A stretch of DNA of 64,000 bases from Astragalus membranaceus (GCA_039519185.1 CM076848.1:57066778-57130777), one strand, 5' to 3'. Numbered from the stretch's first letter, positions 12,001-25,109 are shown. A program made the numbers and translations. Notes: a model not told the origin generated them from the letters alone.

Positions 12001-15000
12001 ATAATGTCCTTTACATTCCTGATTTTCATGTGAATCTTATCTCTGTTAGTGCCTTAATGATTTTTTCCACGCTGTCAGTTTTCTTTTGACAATTCTGCCT
12101 TGATACAGGACACCCCCCAACCAAGGTGATTGGGAAGGGTGATCTGCACAATGGATTGTTTCTCTTTCTTAAGGACTCCTACAATGGCCAAGGCACCCAC
12201 ACACTATCACCATGTATTTCAAATGCTGTCTCACACACATCTGGTTTGTCAAATAATGCTCATCTTTGGCATAATAGGTTAGGCCATTTGTCTGATAAGG
12301 TTCTCAAATTGATTATCAATAAAGAGCCTATAGATCTTTCTCATTCCTATTCTAGTCATAATTGTTGTATATGCCCATTGGCTAAACAAAAACGACTACC
12401 TTTTGTTTCTCATGGGTCCATTTTCTCACCCTACATATGATAAGAAACATTTTTTCTTAACTATGGTAGATGATTGCACTAGATATACTTGGATTCATTT
12501 GCTCACTCATAAGTCTAAGGCCCCTCTAAAGATAAAACAATTTTTTGTCTTTGTTAAGACTCAATTTGGTAAAGACATCAAAGGTATACGAACTGATAAT
12601 GCCAAAGAGTTGGCCCTAGTTGATTTTTTGCAGGCACATGGAGCTATACATCAACTTTCATGTCCTTATCGCCCCGAACAGAATTCTGTTGTAGAAAGAA
12701 AGCATCAACACTTGCTAAATGCTGCAAGAGCTCTCTTTTTTCAATCCAAGGTACCTATATCCTTTTGGGGAGACTGCATTGGCACAGTTGCTTACATTAT
12801 CAACAGACTACCCACCCCCATCTTATCCAACATTTCCCCTTTTCAGAAATTATATGCTGAACCTCCTAGTTATGATAACCTAAAAACCTTTGGTTGCTTA
12901 GCCTATGCAACAACTATACCTCAATTCAGGAACAAATTCAGCCCTCGTGCCTCTCCGTGCGTGTTTCTTGGTTATCCTACGGGTACTAAAGGTTATAAAC
13001 TCAATGATACCACCACTAAGAAATTATTGACTTCACGAGATGTGGTGTTCCATGAGCACATCTTTCCTTTTCACACTTCACCAGCCTCTATACCTATTTT
13101 AGAACCCCCTGCTGAAGTTATCCTTCCCCTTCCTCTACCTGATACAGCATCCTCCTCCACAGATAATCGTGAAAATACATCTGCAATACTTGTAGATACT
13201 GCTGCTGATTTACAGAACCCCCTCCCTATAGATACTGCTGCTGATTCACCTGCAAACAGTCCAGAAACTACATCTGTAGTGCCTGTGGAACCTGTTGTAC
13301 CTGTAGATACTGCTACTGATTTGCTTCCTATAGATACAGCTCCTGCAATGCCTGTGGAACCTGTTGTACCTATAGATACAGCTCCTGCAGTACCTATATC
13401 TACTATTACTCCAGTAGAAAATCCCCTCCGAAGATACTCAAGACCTAAACAACCACCTCAGTACCTTAACGAGTATGCCACACAAGTTACTTATCCCATT
13501 CAAACTCACTTCACCCATGACAGACTTTCCACCCCTTATAAAACCTTTGTCATGCAAGTTTCTCACATCTATGAGCCCCACTTTTATCATGATGCTGTTA
13601 AGTTTCCTCATTGGCAACAAGCCATGAATGAGGAACTTGCAGCCTTGGAGGCCAACCATACTTGGACTATGCAGTCTCTTCCTCCAGGCAAAAAGGCCAT
13701 TGGGTGTAGATGGGTCTATAAAGTAAAATACAAGTCTGATGGTTCCTTGGATAGGTACAAAGCTCGTTTAGTAGCTAAAGGTTATACTCAGCAAGCTGGA
13801 ATAGATTTCATTGACACCTTTTCACCAATGGCTAAGCTAACCACTGTCCGAATTCTTCTAGCTCTAGCTGCTCAATGCTCTTGGAACTTAATTCAGTTGG
13901 ATGTCAACAATGCGTTCTTAAATGGTAATTTGGATGAAGAAGTCTACATGCAATTACCTTTGGGTTATCACACCAAGGGGGAGAACCTTGTATGTAAGCT
14001 CACAAAGTCCCTATATGGGCTTCGGCAAGCGTCACGACAATGGTTCAACACTTTATCAGGTGTTCTTCTTTCCAATGGATTGACTAAGTGTGGAGCTGAT
14101 CATTCCTTGTTCACCAAAGGCACAGGTACTTCGCTTGTAGTCCTATTAGTCTATGTGGATGATATTGTGTTGGCTGGCCCAAATTCTTCTCTATTGCAGC
14201 AAACTCAGGCTTTTCAAAGGAAACATTTCAAGTTGAAAGTGTACGTTAGGAAAAATGCAATATTTCCTTGTATTGGAAATTGCTAGTTCACATAAGGGAA
14301 TTCACCTATGTCAACCCAAATATGCCTTGCAACTTCTCCAAGATACTGGTTACTTAGGTTGCAAACCTATCTCCTATCCTATGGATCCGAATCTTCATTG
14401 AATGACAAGGATGGTACACCTCTGGCTGATCCCACTCAGTACCGAAGGTTGATAGGTAGATTGATGTATCTTACAATCTCTAGGCCTGACATCTGCTATA
14501 TTGTCAACAGATTGAGCCAATATATGACTCATCCCCGGTCTATTCACTTAGATGCCATCCACCATCTCCTTCAATATATCAAGAGTACACCAAGAAAAGG
14601 AATCCTTTTCACTTCCAAACCCTCCCTCCAACTGTCTGCTTATGTTGATGGATATTGGGGCAGCTGTGAAACTACCAGAAGATCAACCAGTGGCTTCTGC
14701 ATATTTCTGGGTAATTCACTCATCAACCGGTCCTCCAAAAAGCAGCCTACTGTGGCCCGTTCCTCAGCTGAAGCTGAGTATAGAGCCTTGGCAGCTTTAA
14801 CTTCTGAACTTCTTTGGCTGAAGCAACTTCTGGCCACCTTTGAAGTCCCTCTCCACAGCTCCAAAGTATTCTGTGACAGTGTCTCTGCCATTCAGCTGGC
14901 CACCAACCCCATCACTCATGCTAAGTTCAAACATATTGATATTGATTGCCACTTCATAAGAGAACATGTCACCTCTGATTTCCTCAAGTTAATACATGTA

Positions 15001-15108
15001 CCCTCCAAACATCAATTGGTAGATCCACTCACCAAAGCTGTTCCCAAACAGCTCTTCTTAGCTCTCATTTCCAAGTTGGGATTGTATGACATATACCATC
15101 CAACTTGA
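12001..15108 (+). pseudogene. Ty1-copia polyprotein, 5'-truncated and frameshifted
   Basis: Coding sequence begins inside the protease/GAG-pre-integrase part (VLYIPDFHVNLISVSAL in frame near 12010). It continues with HNRLGHLSDK and CPLAKQKRLPF (zinc-binding end), integrase (TMVDDCTRYTW, IRTDNAKE, VVERKHQHLL), then reverse transcriptase (KARLVAKGYTQQAG, YVDDIVLAG at ~14155) and RNase H (SSAEAEYRALA, IDIDCHFIREHV), with stop TGA at 15106. A stop and frameshift lie near 12085-12115 and further frameshifts near 12420 and 14270-14310, so it cannot make an active protein. The integrase-before-RT order defines copia; similarity in style to Ale/Retrofit elements is inference. The gag region and 5' LTR are missing. 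Confidence 0.93.
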
Positions 15109-15115
15109 GGGGGAG

Positions 15116-15347
15116 TATTGAACTTATACTAACTCTAGTTTAGTTAATTAATGATTGTAATTAACCACAGTTAGATATAGATATACTAGTTAGTTAGAAT
15201 ACTGTTACTGTTAGCATTTTGTTAGTCAGTTACTGTTTCAGTTACTGATAGAACTAAACTATCATATATATTGTAAATTCTCAGTTGTAATCTTCAGTTA
15301 GAATCAATGAAATATTTTCCATTCATTTCAGTCTTGATTCTTCAATA
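15116..15347 (+). mobile_element. 3' LTR of the copia element
   Basis: After the stop codon a polypurine tract GAGGGGGAG leads into TATTGAAC; the inverted TTCAATA occurs at 15341-15347, giving a 232-bp LTR with 7-bp inverted ends. The ends read TA...TA rather than TG...CA, so the exact boundary is uncertain by two bases. Sequence beyond 15348 is again the enclosing gypsy LTR. Confidence 0.65.
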
Positions 15348-15759
15348 TTAGACTCTCATTCAGCTTCCTAATTGTACATGCAAGCACCAAGAGATTGAAA
15401 TCTCAGCTCCTAAACCACACGCAAGCTCAAATATGAAGGTGGGAAGAAGGTGGTGATGAAACATTCTGTTTTTAATGTGTGTGGGTGAGAGGGAACGAAT
15501 TTGATGAATGTATTTGGGTCAATGAAGTTAGAATTTCAGTACATGCAACAATGGTGGAAGGGTTCTCTTGCTTCTCCCTTCCTCTTTCTCACTCTCGACC
15601 TTACTCTCTTTCTATTCCCTTTCTTTCTCAAAAATGTGATATGAAGCCAAATGAGAGGGAAATGAAGGTAGTTGTAGTGCTCCAGCTGATGGCTTTAATG
15701 GGGAATGGGTTGGGCTTAAAGGCTTTGAGACCTATTAAATAAACTTGGTTTACTACCTG

Positions 15760-15778
15760 CACCCCCCCCCCCCCCCCT
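15760..15778. repeat. Poly-C run
   Basis: An uninterrupted run of about 17 C residues inside the solo LTR; its length may be affected by sequencing error. Confidence 0.9.
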
Positions 15779-16343
15779 TATTACTAGTAGTGAACAATTC
15801 TATTATGCATTAATTCATACTAAATTCCCAATCCAAATAAAACCAACATTCAATAAGATGAAACATATAAGTAAAGATGAGGAAGCATCAACATTCATAT
15901 TAGTAATTCAATCACTCAAAGACGTTTAATTAACTATAAAATCAATCAAAACAATTATAAAGTCAATGATTAATTCACAACACACAATTATTTCCACAAT
16001 TATCATTTAATCAATTAATCAAATAAAATTCATCATTCTTCACATTTTCTCAATAATCAAACTAGCACTTAATTTAATAAGACTTATTCATAATCACATA
16101 ACAATAAAATTACACATATAATTCCGTAAAACACATTCACAATGTCACGCCATTTACTAAACATTTATTTCAATAATATAATCCACCAAAGTCAAAAATC
16201 AATAATTTGGCAAAAATGTAATTAAATTCTAAACAAAATCTTGCAATGGTAGTCAAATACCATTATAAGCCTTAACTTCAATTAATCCCACTTTAAGATC
16301 CATCATCGACTTAACCGGTCGAGTTTCGGGGTGTTACACTCTG

Positions 16344-17065
16344 CAGGGCCGACCCAACACTAAAAGAGGCCTAAAACGAGCTCCAAAACGATACCCTTTT
16401 ATATTTTAATAATAGTATTTTGTAAAATACTAAAAATATTACACTTTTATCTAAAATTTTTTGAGCAGTTTGTGATGAAAAATCATTTATCAAAATTTGA
16501 ATGTTGTAAGAATATTTAAATAATAAACTATTTTTGAGCTTTTTGTGATACACAAAAATCAAATATTGTTAGAAAATTTTAATAATAGACTATTTTTATA
16601 TGCAAAAATTTAATTGAATTTTATGCATATAAAAACATTTTAATATAATTATTTTAAAGAATAAAATTTAGTTACTAAACTAACATATTTGATGAAAATT
16701 TTACATCAGTGGCATTTTTTATTGTTCCTCCAAGCCAATATAATCAACGTTATCACTGACAACACGGTAATCAATGACATGTTTTTTTTTTTTGACAAAC
16801 CAATCAATGGCCTGTTATGGGCCAACAAACAAATAAAGGAATAAATGAAAAACAACAAATAACAAATTGATTTTCAGCATTTGTCAAAAAAAAACAAATT
16901 GATTTTCAGCAAGGATCGAACCCACGCCAAATGAGCTGCAGCTGCTTATTGGTGTTGCACGAAATTTGTTTTAAAATATTACATACTAATAAATTTTGTG
17001 GCCCCTTTTTTAGTAAAAAAATGTGAGGCCCAAAGCCCTTACTTTAGTTGCTTGGGCCAGCCCTG
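16344..17065. mobile_element. Non-autonomous hAT-like element (722 bp) with 8-bp TSD
   Basis: Ends are CAGGGCCGACCC and GGGCCAGCCCTG, imperfect inverted repeats beginning with CAGGG as in many hAT elements. The 8 bases right of the element are GTTCTCTG (17066-17073). The same 8 bases lie at 10903-10910, now separated from the left end by the solo LTR, whose own TSD is the last five of them. Inside, a 31-bp block with CAAATTGATTTTCAGCA is duplicated (16864, 16895). No transposase is seen. Confidence 0.8.
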
Positions 17066-17073
17066 GTTCTCTG

Positions 17074-18073
17074 AACCATGGTTTTATTGATTTCTTGGTT
17101 ACGTGTTATGTGTATTCATGAATTTGAAGTATAGGTGCGCATTTTTCCCCAAGGGCAATATGAGAACTATGACAGGGAGCACACCTTGTTCAGTAGAAAA
17201 CTAGTATTTTACCTGTGCATACACACAGGTGATACTGTATTTGTTATAATTTGCTATGAAATTATAAATACGTTGAAAGTTGAAAAATGTAATAAAAGAA
17301 AAGGGAAAAACTTGATAAAAGGCTATATTTTCAAATTTATTGAAATAGTTGTGTTTGAAAAAGTTTAAAAAAGTCAGTATCTTCTTATAATGTTAATAAT
17401 GGAGTAAAAATGAAGAAAAATGAAAATGAGATTTTAGGTAAAATATGCACCCCCGTTGGCCTCCTGTTGACCCTCTCTTTACCTCTCCCATTAGGTAGAA
17501 CGAAAAACAAATTGACAAAAAAAACAGTTTTTTAAAAAAAGTTAAAAAAAAAACTGACACGTGTTAGCGCGTGTCAGAGTGACAGCGCGACAGCGCATCG
17601 AAAATGTATTTTTTTTTAAAAAAAAAAAACTGCCAAAAAGCTGATTTTGCTTGTCTTTTAATTGTGCATTTACTATTTTGCCCCCATTTTTTGACAAATG
17701 GCAACATTTTAAGATATTTAAAGATGTCATTTTGCTAGCATATGTTTTTATTATAGAGATATTGAATAATTTAATGAATCGGAGAATCAATATTTGAAAT
17801 CTCTTACCATATACTTGGATGAAGTATTTATTTAGGATCAATGTAATTTTTGGGGTTTTTTAATTTGAAAACAGGTAAGTATTGGAATGATAGTACAGTA
17901 CTGGACAAGTTTTTGTTCCGTGCACTGTTTGGTGAACAATGAACAACACAAGCAAAAAAATGTAAAATTTACTATAATTTCCTTTATAATGTTTATAATA
18001 ATTTTTAATAACATAATTATAATGTAATTAAAAAATTATAAAGAAAAATGTGCGGTGGAGAAGATAGAAGAGA

Positions 18074-18077
<4 letters not shown>
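17074..18077. other. Intergenic, AT-rich, no gene seen
   Basis: Only short chance open frames. Features noticed are A/T runs and the GACACGTG / GCGCGTGTC near-dyad at 17557-17576. Confidence 0.5.
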
Positions 18078-18130
<53 letters not shown>

Positions 18131-18312
18131 AAGAGAGAGATGTCATGAGATGGGAAGATATAAGGAAAATGAGAGGAGAGAGAGAAAGAGAAAGATGAGG
18201 GAGAGAGGTCATGAGATGTGAAGATATAAGAGAGGTGGTAGGAGAGAGGTTGAGAGAGGGAGAGAGAAGGAGAGAGGAGAATGAGATAAGAGAGAGAATA
18301 GAGGAGAGGGAG
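18078..18312. repeat. Purine-rich (GA)n tract
   Basis: A pure (GA)n run at 18078-18121 is followed by ~190 bases almost wholly of A and G (GAGAG, AAGAG). It directly abuts the palindromic element at 18313, and its last five bases GGGAG are that element's TSD. Confidence 0.95.
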
Positions 18313-20294
18313 TGTAACACCCTCAATTTTCTATTTTATTATTTCAAGTGTTTTCACTTGTGTGTTTTTTCACGCTAGCGCGTGTGAATTTAGTCCTAGA
18401 ATTTCTGTGTGTTTTCACCAAACCTAAAGTAGATTTAGGACCTAATATATTATATTAGGTTGAGGTTTAAATTTCGTTTCCAAACCCCACCGGAATTTGG
18501 ACGCGTTTTGGACCTATCAGACAAAATTTATTCGCTTAAAAACCTTAACCGTGACCCGAATCTGAAAAAATTCGACGTCAAGGTTTTAAAAGACACTTAG
18601 GATAATTTATTTAACATCCAACACGATATTAATTCCACAAAAACACTAACAATCGTTTAACCGTATTATTATATTATTATATCTTGTTAATATCTAAGAT
18701 ATTTTTACTTTATGTTGGTTAAAAATAAAAGAAACAGAATTTAATTACATCTTTTTAAACTCACTCTCGATGGAGCTTTTCTCACCACTCCATTTGATCT
18801 TCTTTTATTTTACTCACTGTCGATGGAGCCTTTCTACAAAAATGTTTTCATCTTTCCATCACCTATCTCCAGAACCGTAATCTCTCTTCCATTATAACCC
18901 TTTCCTTTCTTTCATAATCATATTTATTTCTACTTCAATACAAACCCCACTTCTCTTTTACCATTCTTGCTTCACAAAAAAAACTTCCTTCATCAAAACT
19001 ATAATCATGGATCATACTTGAAGAAAGCTTTTTGAAGGATCATCTCTCCCATTCTCATACTTTTTCCACTTTGATCATAAAGAACACCAGGAAGACTCAA
19101 GCTTCCTTCAAGTGACACGTTTTTAGTTGTGTTTCTAGTCATCTTCTACCTCTCCAAGTTTGGTAAGAAATACATATATCTCTTCTCTTTTTTTTAGTGA
19201 TAACATGTCCCTCATTCAAGTTATCTTATATATATTTTTATTGCTTTATTTTCTTGGTTTAAAAGATGTTTTCATATATTACTTCACCTAAAAATTGTAA
19301 GGTGAAGGATATATGAAAACATCTTTTAAACCAAGAAAATAAAGCAACAAAAATATATATAAGATAACTTGAATCAGGGACATGTTGTCAGTAAAAAAAA
19401 TAAAGAGAAGAGATATATGTATTTCTTACTAAGATTGGAGAGGTAGAAGATGACCGGAAACACAAGTGAAAAAAGTGTCACTTGAGGGAAGCTTGAGTTT
19501 TCCAAGTGTTCTTCACGATCAAAGTGGAAAAAGTATGAGAATGGGAGAGATGATCCTTCAAAAAGCTTTTTCAAGTATGATCCATGATTATAGTTTTGAT
19601 GAAAGAAGCTTTTCTTTTTGTGAAGCAAGAATGGTAAAAGAGAAGTGGGGTTTGTATTGAAGTAGAAATAAATATGACTATGAAAGAAAGGAAAGGGTTG
19701 TGATGGAAGAGAGATAGGTGATGGAAAGATGAAAACATTTTTGTTTTCTTTTTAACTCATGATTAGAGAGAATGAGAACCAAGTAAAATAAAAGAAGATC
19801 AAATGGAATGAGTGGTGAGAAAGGCTCCATCGAGAGTGAGTTTAAAAAATGTAATTAAATTCTTTTTCTTTTATTTTTAATTCACATAAAGTAAAAATAT
19901 CTTAGATATTAATAAGATATAATAATATAATAATATAATAATATAGTTAAACGATCGTTAGCATTTTTGCGGAATTAACATCGTGTCGGATGTTAAATAA
20001 ATTATCCTAGCTGTCTTTTAAAACCTTGACGTCGAATATTTTCATATTCAGGTCACAGTTGGGGTTTTTAAGCGAGTAAATTTTGTCCGGTAGGTCCAAA
20101 ACGCCTCCAAATTCCAGTGGAGTTTGGAAACGAAATTTAAACCTCAACCTAATATAATATATTAGGTCCAAAATATACTTTCGATTTGGTAAAAACACAC
20201 ACAAATTCTGGGGCTAAATTCACACGCGCTAGCGTGAGAGAACACACAAGTGAAAACACGTGAAATGATAAAATAGAAAATTGAAGGTGTTACA
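18313..20294. mobile_element. Large palindromic element with LTR-type ends and 5-bp TSD
   Basis: The left arm (about 18313-19290) is the reverse complement of the right arm (about 19298-20294), with a centre of only ~10 bp near 19294 (CTTCACCT...AGGTGAAG). Arms look roughly 90% alike by eye. The outer ends are TGTAACACCCTCAATTTTC and GAAAATTGAAGGTGTTACA, typical of the TG...CA ends of gypsy LTRs. The flanks carry a perfect 5-bp TSD GGGAG (18308-18312 and 20295-20299). No protein is encoded. It looks like two LTR fragments joined head to head and inserted as one unit by an integrase. Confidence 0.85.
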
Positions 20295-20299
20295 GGGAG

Positions 20300-20792
20300 A
20301 ATATTGAATAGGAAATAAAAATAATATTTTCGTATTTTATTGGGTAGTCAGGAAGTTGTACTGTGGACAGAAAATTGTACTGTAGTTTTGTGAGAGACAA
20401 GAATTTGGGTTTTGTCGAGTTCCTTGCCCCCAATTTTGTCCAGTCCCATGAACGATTTCCAATTCAACTAGGGTACAACTAGAATTGTTCAGTCCAGTCC
20501 TTTATCTTTTAGCAAATCAAATGCACCTTCTAGGGAGATTGAGATATTTTACCGTAAAATTGTAAACTAAAATATTTCAATTCCCCCGAAAATTATATTA
20601 TCCCAAAAAATACCATATCTAAACACGCCTTTAATGCAATAGATCTTGAATAGGTTTTAGAAGAGAAGAAGAATTCAATTGCTATCAGTAAAAGTGGTTG
20701 ATGTAGAAATGTAGCATTAGAAAAAAAGAAAGATATGTGTAATATTTAGTTTTTATAGCTCCAAAGATCAAATACAACATATTGGAGGAAAT
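20300..20792. other. Intergenic, no gene seen
   Basis: AT-rich sequence with no credible coding frame or repeat structure that I can identify. Confidence 0.5.
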
Positions 20793-21191
20793 CAGTGGTG
20801 GATCTACAGGCAACTGAGGGGGCTTATTTGAACTCCATGGCAAAAAATAATAATCCATTTATCTCTATGTAAAAATATTTTGAACTCCTGAAATTATAAT
20901 TTTGCGCTAAGACCTGCTAACTTTGCACCAACTATGAAGATTACGTTGTGTAACCGAATGGAGGATACATGAATGAACGACTGTCTAGTGACTTACATTG
21001 AGAGAGATGTATTCAATAACATAAACGCTAGGCTCAATATTCAATGATTTCAAAATATGCAATCACGCAAAGGATAATTATGAGTTATATAATTTATTTA
21101 TTTAAATATACTAAAAAGTTAATTATATTTTTAGAGATGCGTGCTTTTAAAAAAATTTGACACCATAATCTCGGATCCTGGATCCGTCATA
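20793..21191. mobile_element. Possible decayed small DNA transposon
   Basis: The left edge CAGTGGTGGATCTACAGG and the inverse of the right edge (GACGGATCCAGGATCCG) are loosely alike. GGAGGA occurs just outside both ends (20784, 21192), though not at matching distances. Calling it hAT-like is a guess. Confidence 0.3.
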
Positions 21192-21510
21192 GGAGGAGAC
21201 AACACCAAATACCTTATGGGTGAAACTAGGGAGTTGATGAAATAATACCAACTCGACATCAACTTTGTTTTGAAGATTGTTTAGTACCTAGCAGCGCTGT
21301 GGTGACTGTTGTTTTATTTTGAAGATTGTTCAGTACCTCGCAGCGTTGCGGTGACTGCTGTTGGTAGGTCTCTTGCAGTCCGAGTGGAGTGTTGAAAGAA
21401 TTTCGGATGGGGCACCTGCGATGCCACTCTGAAGTCCAAGTCAGTATAGGGAATAAGAGAATAGTATAATCTAGGGATGAGAATGTACCTATTTATGGCA
21501 ATGTGAGCCA

Positions 21511-21520
21511 GTATTTATAG
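21511..21520 (-). promoter_or_regulatory. TATA box (minus strand) of the presumed LTR
   Basis: The minus strand reads CTATAAATAC here, followed by a leader running towards 21280. This placement supports the minus orientation of the element. Confidence 0.45.
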
Positions 21521-22573
21521 AGATTCGTGCAGGATTTGAGTCGTTGGATCGATCGGATGAATCTGAGTCATCCAAGCGTGAGAGCCATAAGTGGGCTGAT
21601 TTATTGTGGATATGGATCAAAATGATTGGGCCTATCCATGTCTAATTGCTGAATGGGCCTCTTGGTCCAGTCCAGAACAGTTGCCCCAAAGCCGAGATTA
21701 TTCCGAGGATGGTCTTGGATTGAAGTCTTTGCTGACATCGTACCTGCCAGCTAATCTGCCTTTGCAGGTTGTCTCGGGTCGTCCCGGCGGGATGGCTTGT
21801 TGCTGCCGACAGTGTCATTGCCCCTGGGAGCACCTGATAGTTTGTTGTAACGAGGCGTCTTCTTATCGCCTAGTAACTGTTTTCATGGCTTCGGTCAAGG
21901 AAGTGAACTCTTACCCTTTGCAAAATCTAACTCACTCCACGAGAGAGGGAGAGGCGAGACCCAAAGAGTGAGAGAGAGGGAGAATAGAACTGAGACCCCA
22001 AGGTCCCCTGCTTGCGCTTGTCTCCGTGTCTGGTGACTGAGGCCATAGGGTCTCACCGTGCTGTCTGAGTTCTGCGCCCATCTCGACGCCTGGGGGATGG
22101 GACCATAGGGTCTCGCCCTGCTGCTTACTTGCTACGCCTGCCTTGGCGCCTGATACCCGAGACCTCGTGGTCTCTTGCCTGATGCGTGAGACCCCATGGT
22201 CTCATTCGTGCTTCCTGAGACCTCATGGTCTCATGCCTTACTGATTACTTCGCGCCTGTTCGCCTTTTCCTTGGACCTTTGATTGAGTGGAGAGTTTAAG
22301 GTAGACAAGTTGGTCTTGCCTTGATCATTGGAATGCATCAAAGATTAAGTGTAAGATGCAAAAACCCAATCTTTTTGAATTGGATTGGATCCCCCTTTGC
22401 TTTGGCTTCCCACCGGCTTTTCTGCCTTGGTAGGCCGTATTGAGTCAATGAGATGCAAAATTTCACTTATCTTTTATGAGATGGAGGTATAAGGTCGTCG
22501 TAGAGTATCGAGAGGGAGAATAGGGAAGCGCGCAAGCCCGCTAGTCTGGGACTCGTGACCCGAGACCAGCTTG

Positions 22574-22712
22574 AGGTGCTCCTCGCTCCAATTCTTCGCA
22601 TCCAGCGCATTTGAGGCGCGAGGCGCTCCTCTCCCAGCTCGTCGCATCCAACACATCTGAGGCGCGAGGCGCTCCTCTCTCAGCTCGTCACATCCAACAC
22701 ATCTGAGGCCCT
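22574..22712. repeat. 46-47-bp tandem repeat, three copies
   Basis: Units beginning AGGYGCTCCTC start at 22574, 22621 and 22667. They share CTCGTCGCATCCAACACATC and GAGGCGCGAGGCGCTCC phrases. Confidence 0.85.
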
Positions 22713-22749
22713 CCTTTGGTTCACGTCGTAGCCCGGAGCCCGAGACTTA

Positions 22750-22920
22750 GCATATCCTCCTCGCGTCGCCTCGTCTCACCTCGCCTCGTGTCGTCTCGCC
22801 TTGCGTCGCGTAGCCTGGTCTCACCTCGCGTCGCCTCGTCTCGCCTTGCGTAGCATCACGTTGTCTCGCCTCGCGTCGCGTCCCCTCGTCTCGCCCCGCG
22901 TCGTGCTTCCGCGCCTTCGA
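22750..22920. repeat. GC-rich simple repeat of CGTCTCGCCTCGCGTCG type
   Basis: A run of variants of CTCGCCTCGCGTCG and CGTCTCACCTCG. The 120-aa minus-strand open frame over it encodes a low-complexity Arg/Asp/Glu/Gly chain and is rejected as a gene. Confidence 0.85.
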
Positions 22921-24070
22921 AGGCGCGAAGTCTTGATCTAAGTGCCTGAGACCCGAGACAATGTGTCCTTGTCCTCCGTGCTTCTCCTTGCGTCTGCCTG
23001 TGATTTCGAAACTTCGTCGAGCCTCAGATCTTTGCATGTGCCCACGTCTTACCCCGAGACTTCGTTTGTCTCGGTCAACTAGCCAAGCTCGTGCCTGCTG
23101 CTTGCTCATCCAGGTACCAATTTCAATTTCAGTCCTTTAAGCTATGTGTTGCTTTGTTATTTGAAGTTTTTTAACTTAGACTTTTTTCTTGGTAGCTTTG
23201 CATCAAAGTAGTGAAATTTTTGTCATTGTTTGAGCATGTCATGCCTTTCTCACAGCTTTCAACGATGTCCTCGGAAAAGGGGGGTCGTCAACAAGTTATC
23301 TTTCTGTTTTATAACACTTGTCTTGACTGCCTGCCCCCTGTCCTGTAGGTTGTGATTGATGTCTAGAACGAAGAAGACAGGTCGAGTCTATGGACCGCAT
23401 CGAGGGCCCATTCATGCTTTGAGGGAGGATGACTATTCGATTAGTGGTCCGTCAGAGGGACCTAGTGAGTCTGAGTCTGTGGCGTCTAAGGCGCCTCGCT
23501 TAATTTGTTCTTCTCTTGAGGCTTTAGACTTGAGACATGATATTTTGCAATATTTTTCAGCAATGTTCATGCCTTCGTAGGCGTCCTGTTGTCAGGCACC
23601 CGAGATACAAGATTGTTGCCGCATCGTCCGAGACCAACAAATCTCGTTCCCCCCAGCATCTATCTTTCGTATCCGTTCAGCATGTTTGTTGGTAGGAGAC
23701 AAGTGCATTTCGTCCTGGAACGTATCTCGCAGTTTTGACCTTCAAGACATCGGAATTGGGTTTTGAGCTCAACAGAAGAATTGCAGCTCTGCTTCTTAGC
23801 TTTCCAACACATGCTCGCACGCCTTAATCGGATACCACGGCAAAGTTATAGTCTGTAGAATAGATAGCATCTCACATAGGCATGACATAGTGGGATCTCG
23901 CCCTTGTTCCTCTCAACGCTCGTCAACGCGCCTGGTGTATGTAACCTCATGGCTTTTCGCGTCGGTGTGCCTTTTCGTTGGACTTAGGATTTTTTTCGAG
24001 TAGATAGTCGCCAGGTTTGGATCGCTTTTCGTGCTGAGTTACCGACGTCTGCTTGAACTGTTTGTAATGA

Positions 24071-24316
24071 AGTACACCCTTGGAACAGTTTACCGGGACT
24101 CGGCCTGGATAGAACTCGCCCAACGGGGTTGTGACCACCAATGTCAGCTTAAAGTATACCCTTGGCACATTTTGCCAAGACTCGGCCCGGATAGAACTCG
24201 TCCAACGGGGTTGTGACCACCAAGGTCAGCTTAAAGTATACCCTTGACACAGTTTACCAGGACTCAGCCCAGATAGAACTCGCCTGGCGGGCTTGTGACC
24301 ACCACGGTCAGTTCAA
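24071..24316. repeat. 82-bp tandem repeat, three copies
   Basis: Units beginning AGTA(C/T)ACCCTTG start at 24071, 24153 and 24235, exactly 82 bp apart, each with ATAGAACTCG and TTGTGACCACCA. Confidence 0.95.
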
Positions 24317-24580
24317 TTGAGAGAGTCGTGAGATTCCTGCCTCGATATATAGGAAAAACGCAAATGATCGTGGTGTCGTCCTCCTGCCACCATTTTTACC
24401 GACAGTCTTTATTTGTTTAGGCGCGCCATGGCACACTTGATTCCTTTATCAGGATTCAAGGTACATGTTAGTGTCCAGCTACTTCGGGCGATCGTGCGTC
24501 TAAGGGATGTATTTACAAAATCATCTTCTTGGGGTGATGATATTGGCTTGAAGCTGTTATTGAGGTTGCCCTTGTAGGCT

Positions 24581-24900
24581 AGGCAGTCCCTCCCTGCAGG
24601 CTATGCCGCCACTGCAGGCCAGGCAGTCCCTCTCTGCAGGCTGCATCGCTCCTGCAGGCCAGGCAGTCCCTCCCTACAGGATGCGTCGCTCCTACAGGCC
24701 AGTCAGTCCCTCCCTGCAGGTTGGGTCGCTCCTGCAGACCAGGCAGTCCCTCGCTGTAGGCTGCGTCGCTCCTGCAGGCCAGGCAGTCCTTCCCTGGAGG
24801 TCGTGTCGCTCCTGCAGGCCAGGCAGTCCCTCCCTGCAGGATGGGTCGCTCCTGCAGGCCAGGCAGTCTCTCCATGTAGACTGTGTTTGGTCTCAAACTC
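24581..24900. repeat. 40-bp minisatellite, eight copies
   Basis: AGGCAGTCCCTCCCTGCAGG-type units begin at 24581, 24621, 24661, 24701, 24741, 24781, 24821 and 24861, exactly 40 bp apart. Most units carry CTGCAG twice. Long open frames exist on both strands only because the unit has few stops; there are no unique spacers. Confidence 0.97.
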
Positions 24901-25109
24901 GCCTTGCTCCAGGCTTAACTATGGGGTTGGACCCTTTCTCTTTCTTACTTTTAAAGAATTTTTGGAACAAATGTTAACAATAATGAACTAGAGCTAAAGA
25001 CGATAATTGCAAATTGAATTTCAGTTAGTCATTCATATTGAGCTTTTACATTTTGCATCAGTGCTTATTTTCTCAACTAGGCCTAGCTCTAGGTCCATGT
25101 CTTGGTGAT

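Larger units (their letters stand above)
10911..16338 (-). mobile_element. Solo LTR of a gypsy (Tekay-like) element, interrupted by a copia element
   Basis: The unit starts TGTAACATCCC and ends GGGGTGTTACA, with a perfect 5-bp TSD CTCTG at 10906-10910 and 16339-16343. Without the copia insert (about 12001-15347) it is ~2.08 kb, like the related solo LTR at 29487-31632 (2146 bp). All three copies in the window share a GTGAGAT...ATCTCA(A/G)TGAGTCC block (11116-11145 here). Minus orientation is inferred from the 36532-38961 copy, whose primer site lies on the minus strand. Assignment to Tekay is inference. Confidence 0.85.
21200..25109 (-). mobile_element. Non-coding remainder of a minus-strand gypsy element (LTR and 3' part)
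   Basis: This stretch is far more GC-rich than its surroundings and lies downstream, on the minus strand, of the gag remnant at 25110-25825. It contains several minisatellite arrays (22574, 24071, 24581), a minus-strand TATA box near 21520, and a ~49-bp duplication (21269, 21318). No protease, RT or integrase is seen, so pol has been deleted or lies elsewhere. I infer that 21280 to ~22300 is the 3' LTR, but its exact ends are not resolved. The 121-aa frame at 21606-21971 shows no recognisable domain and I do not call it a gene. Confidence 0.5.
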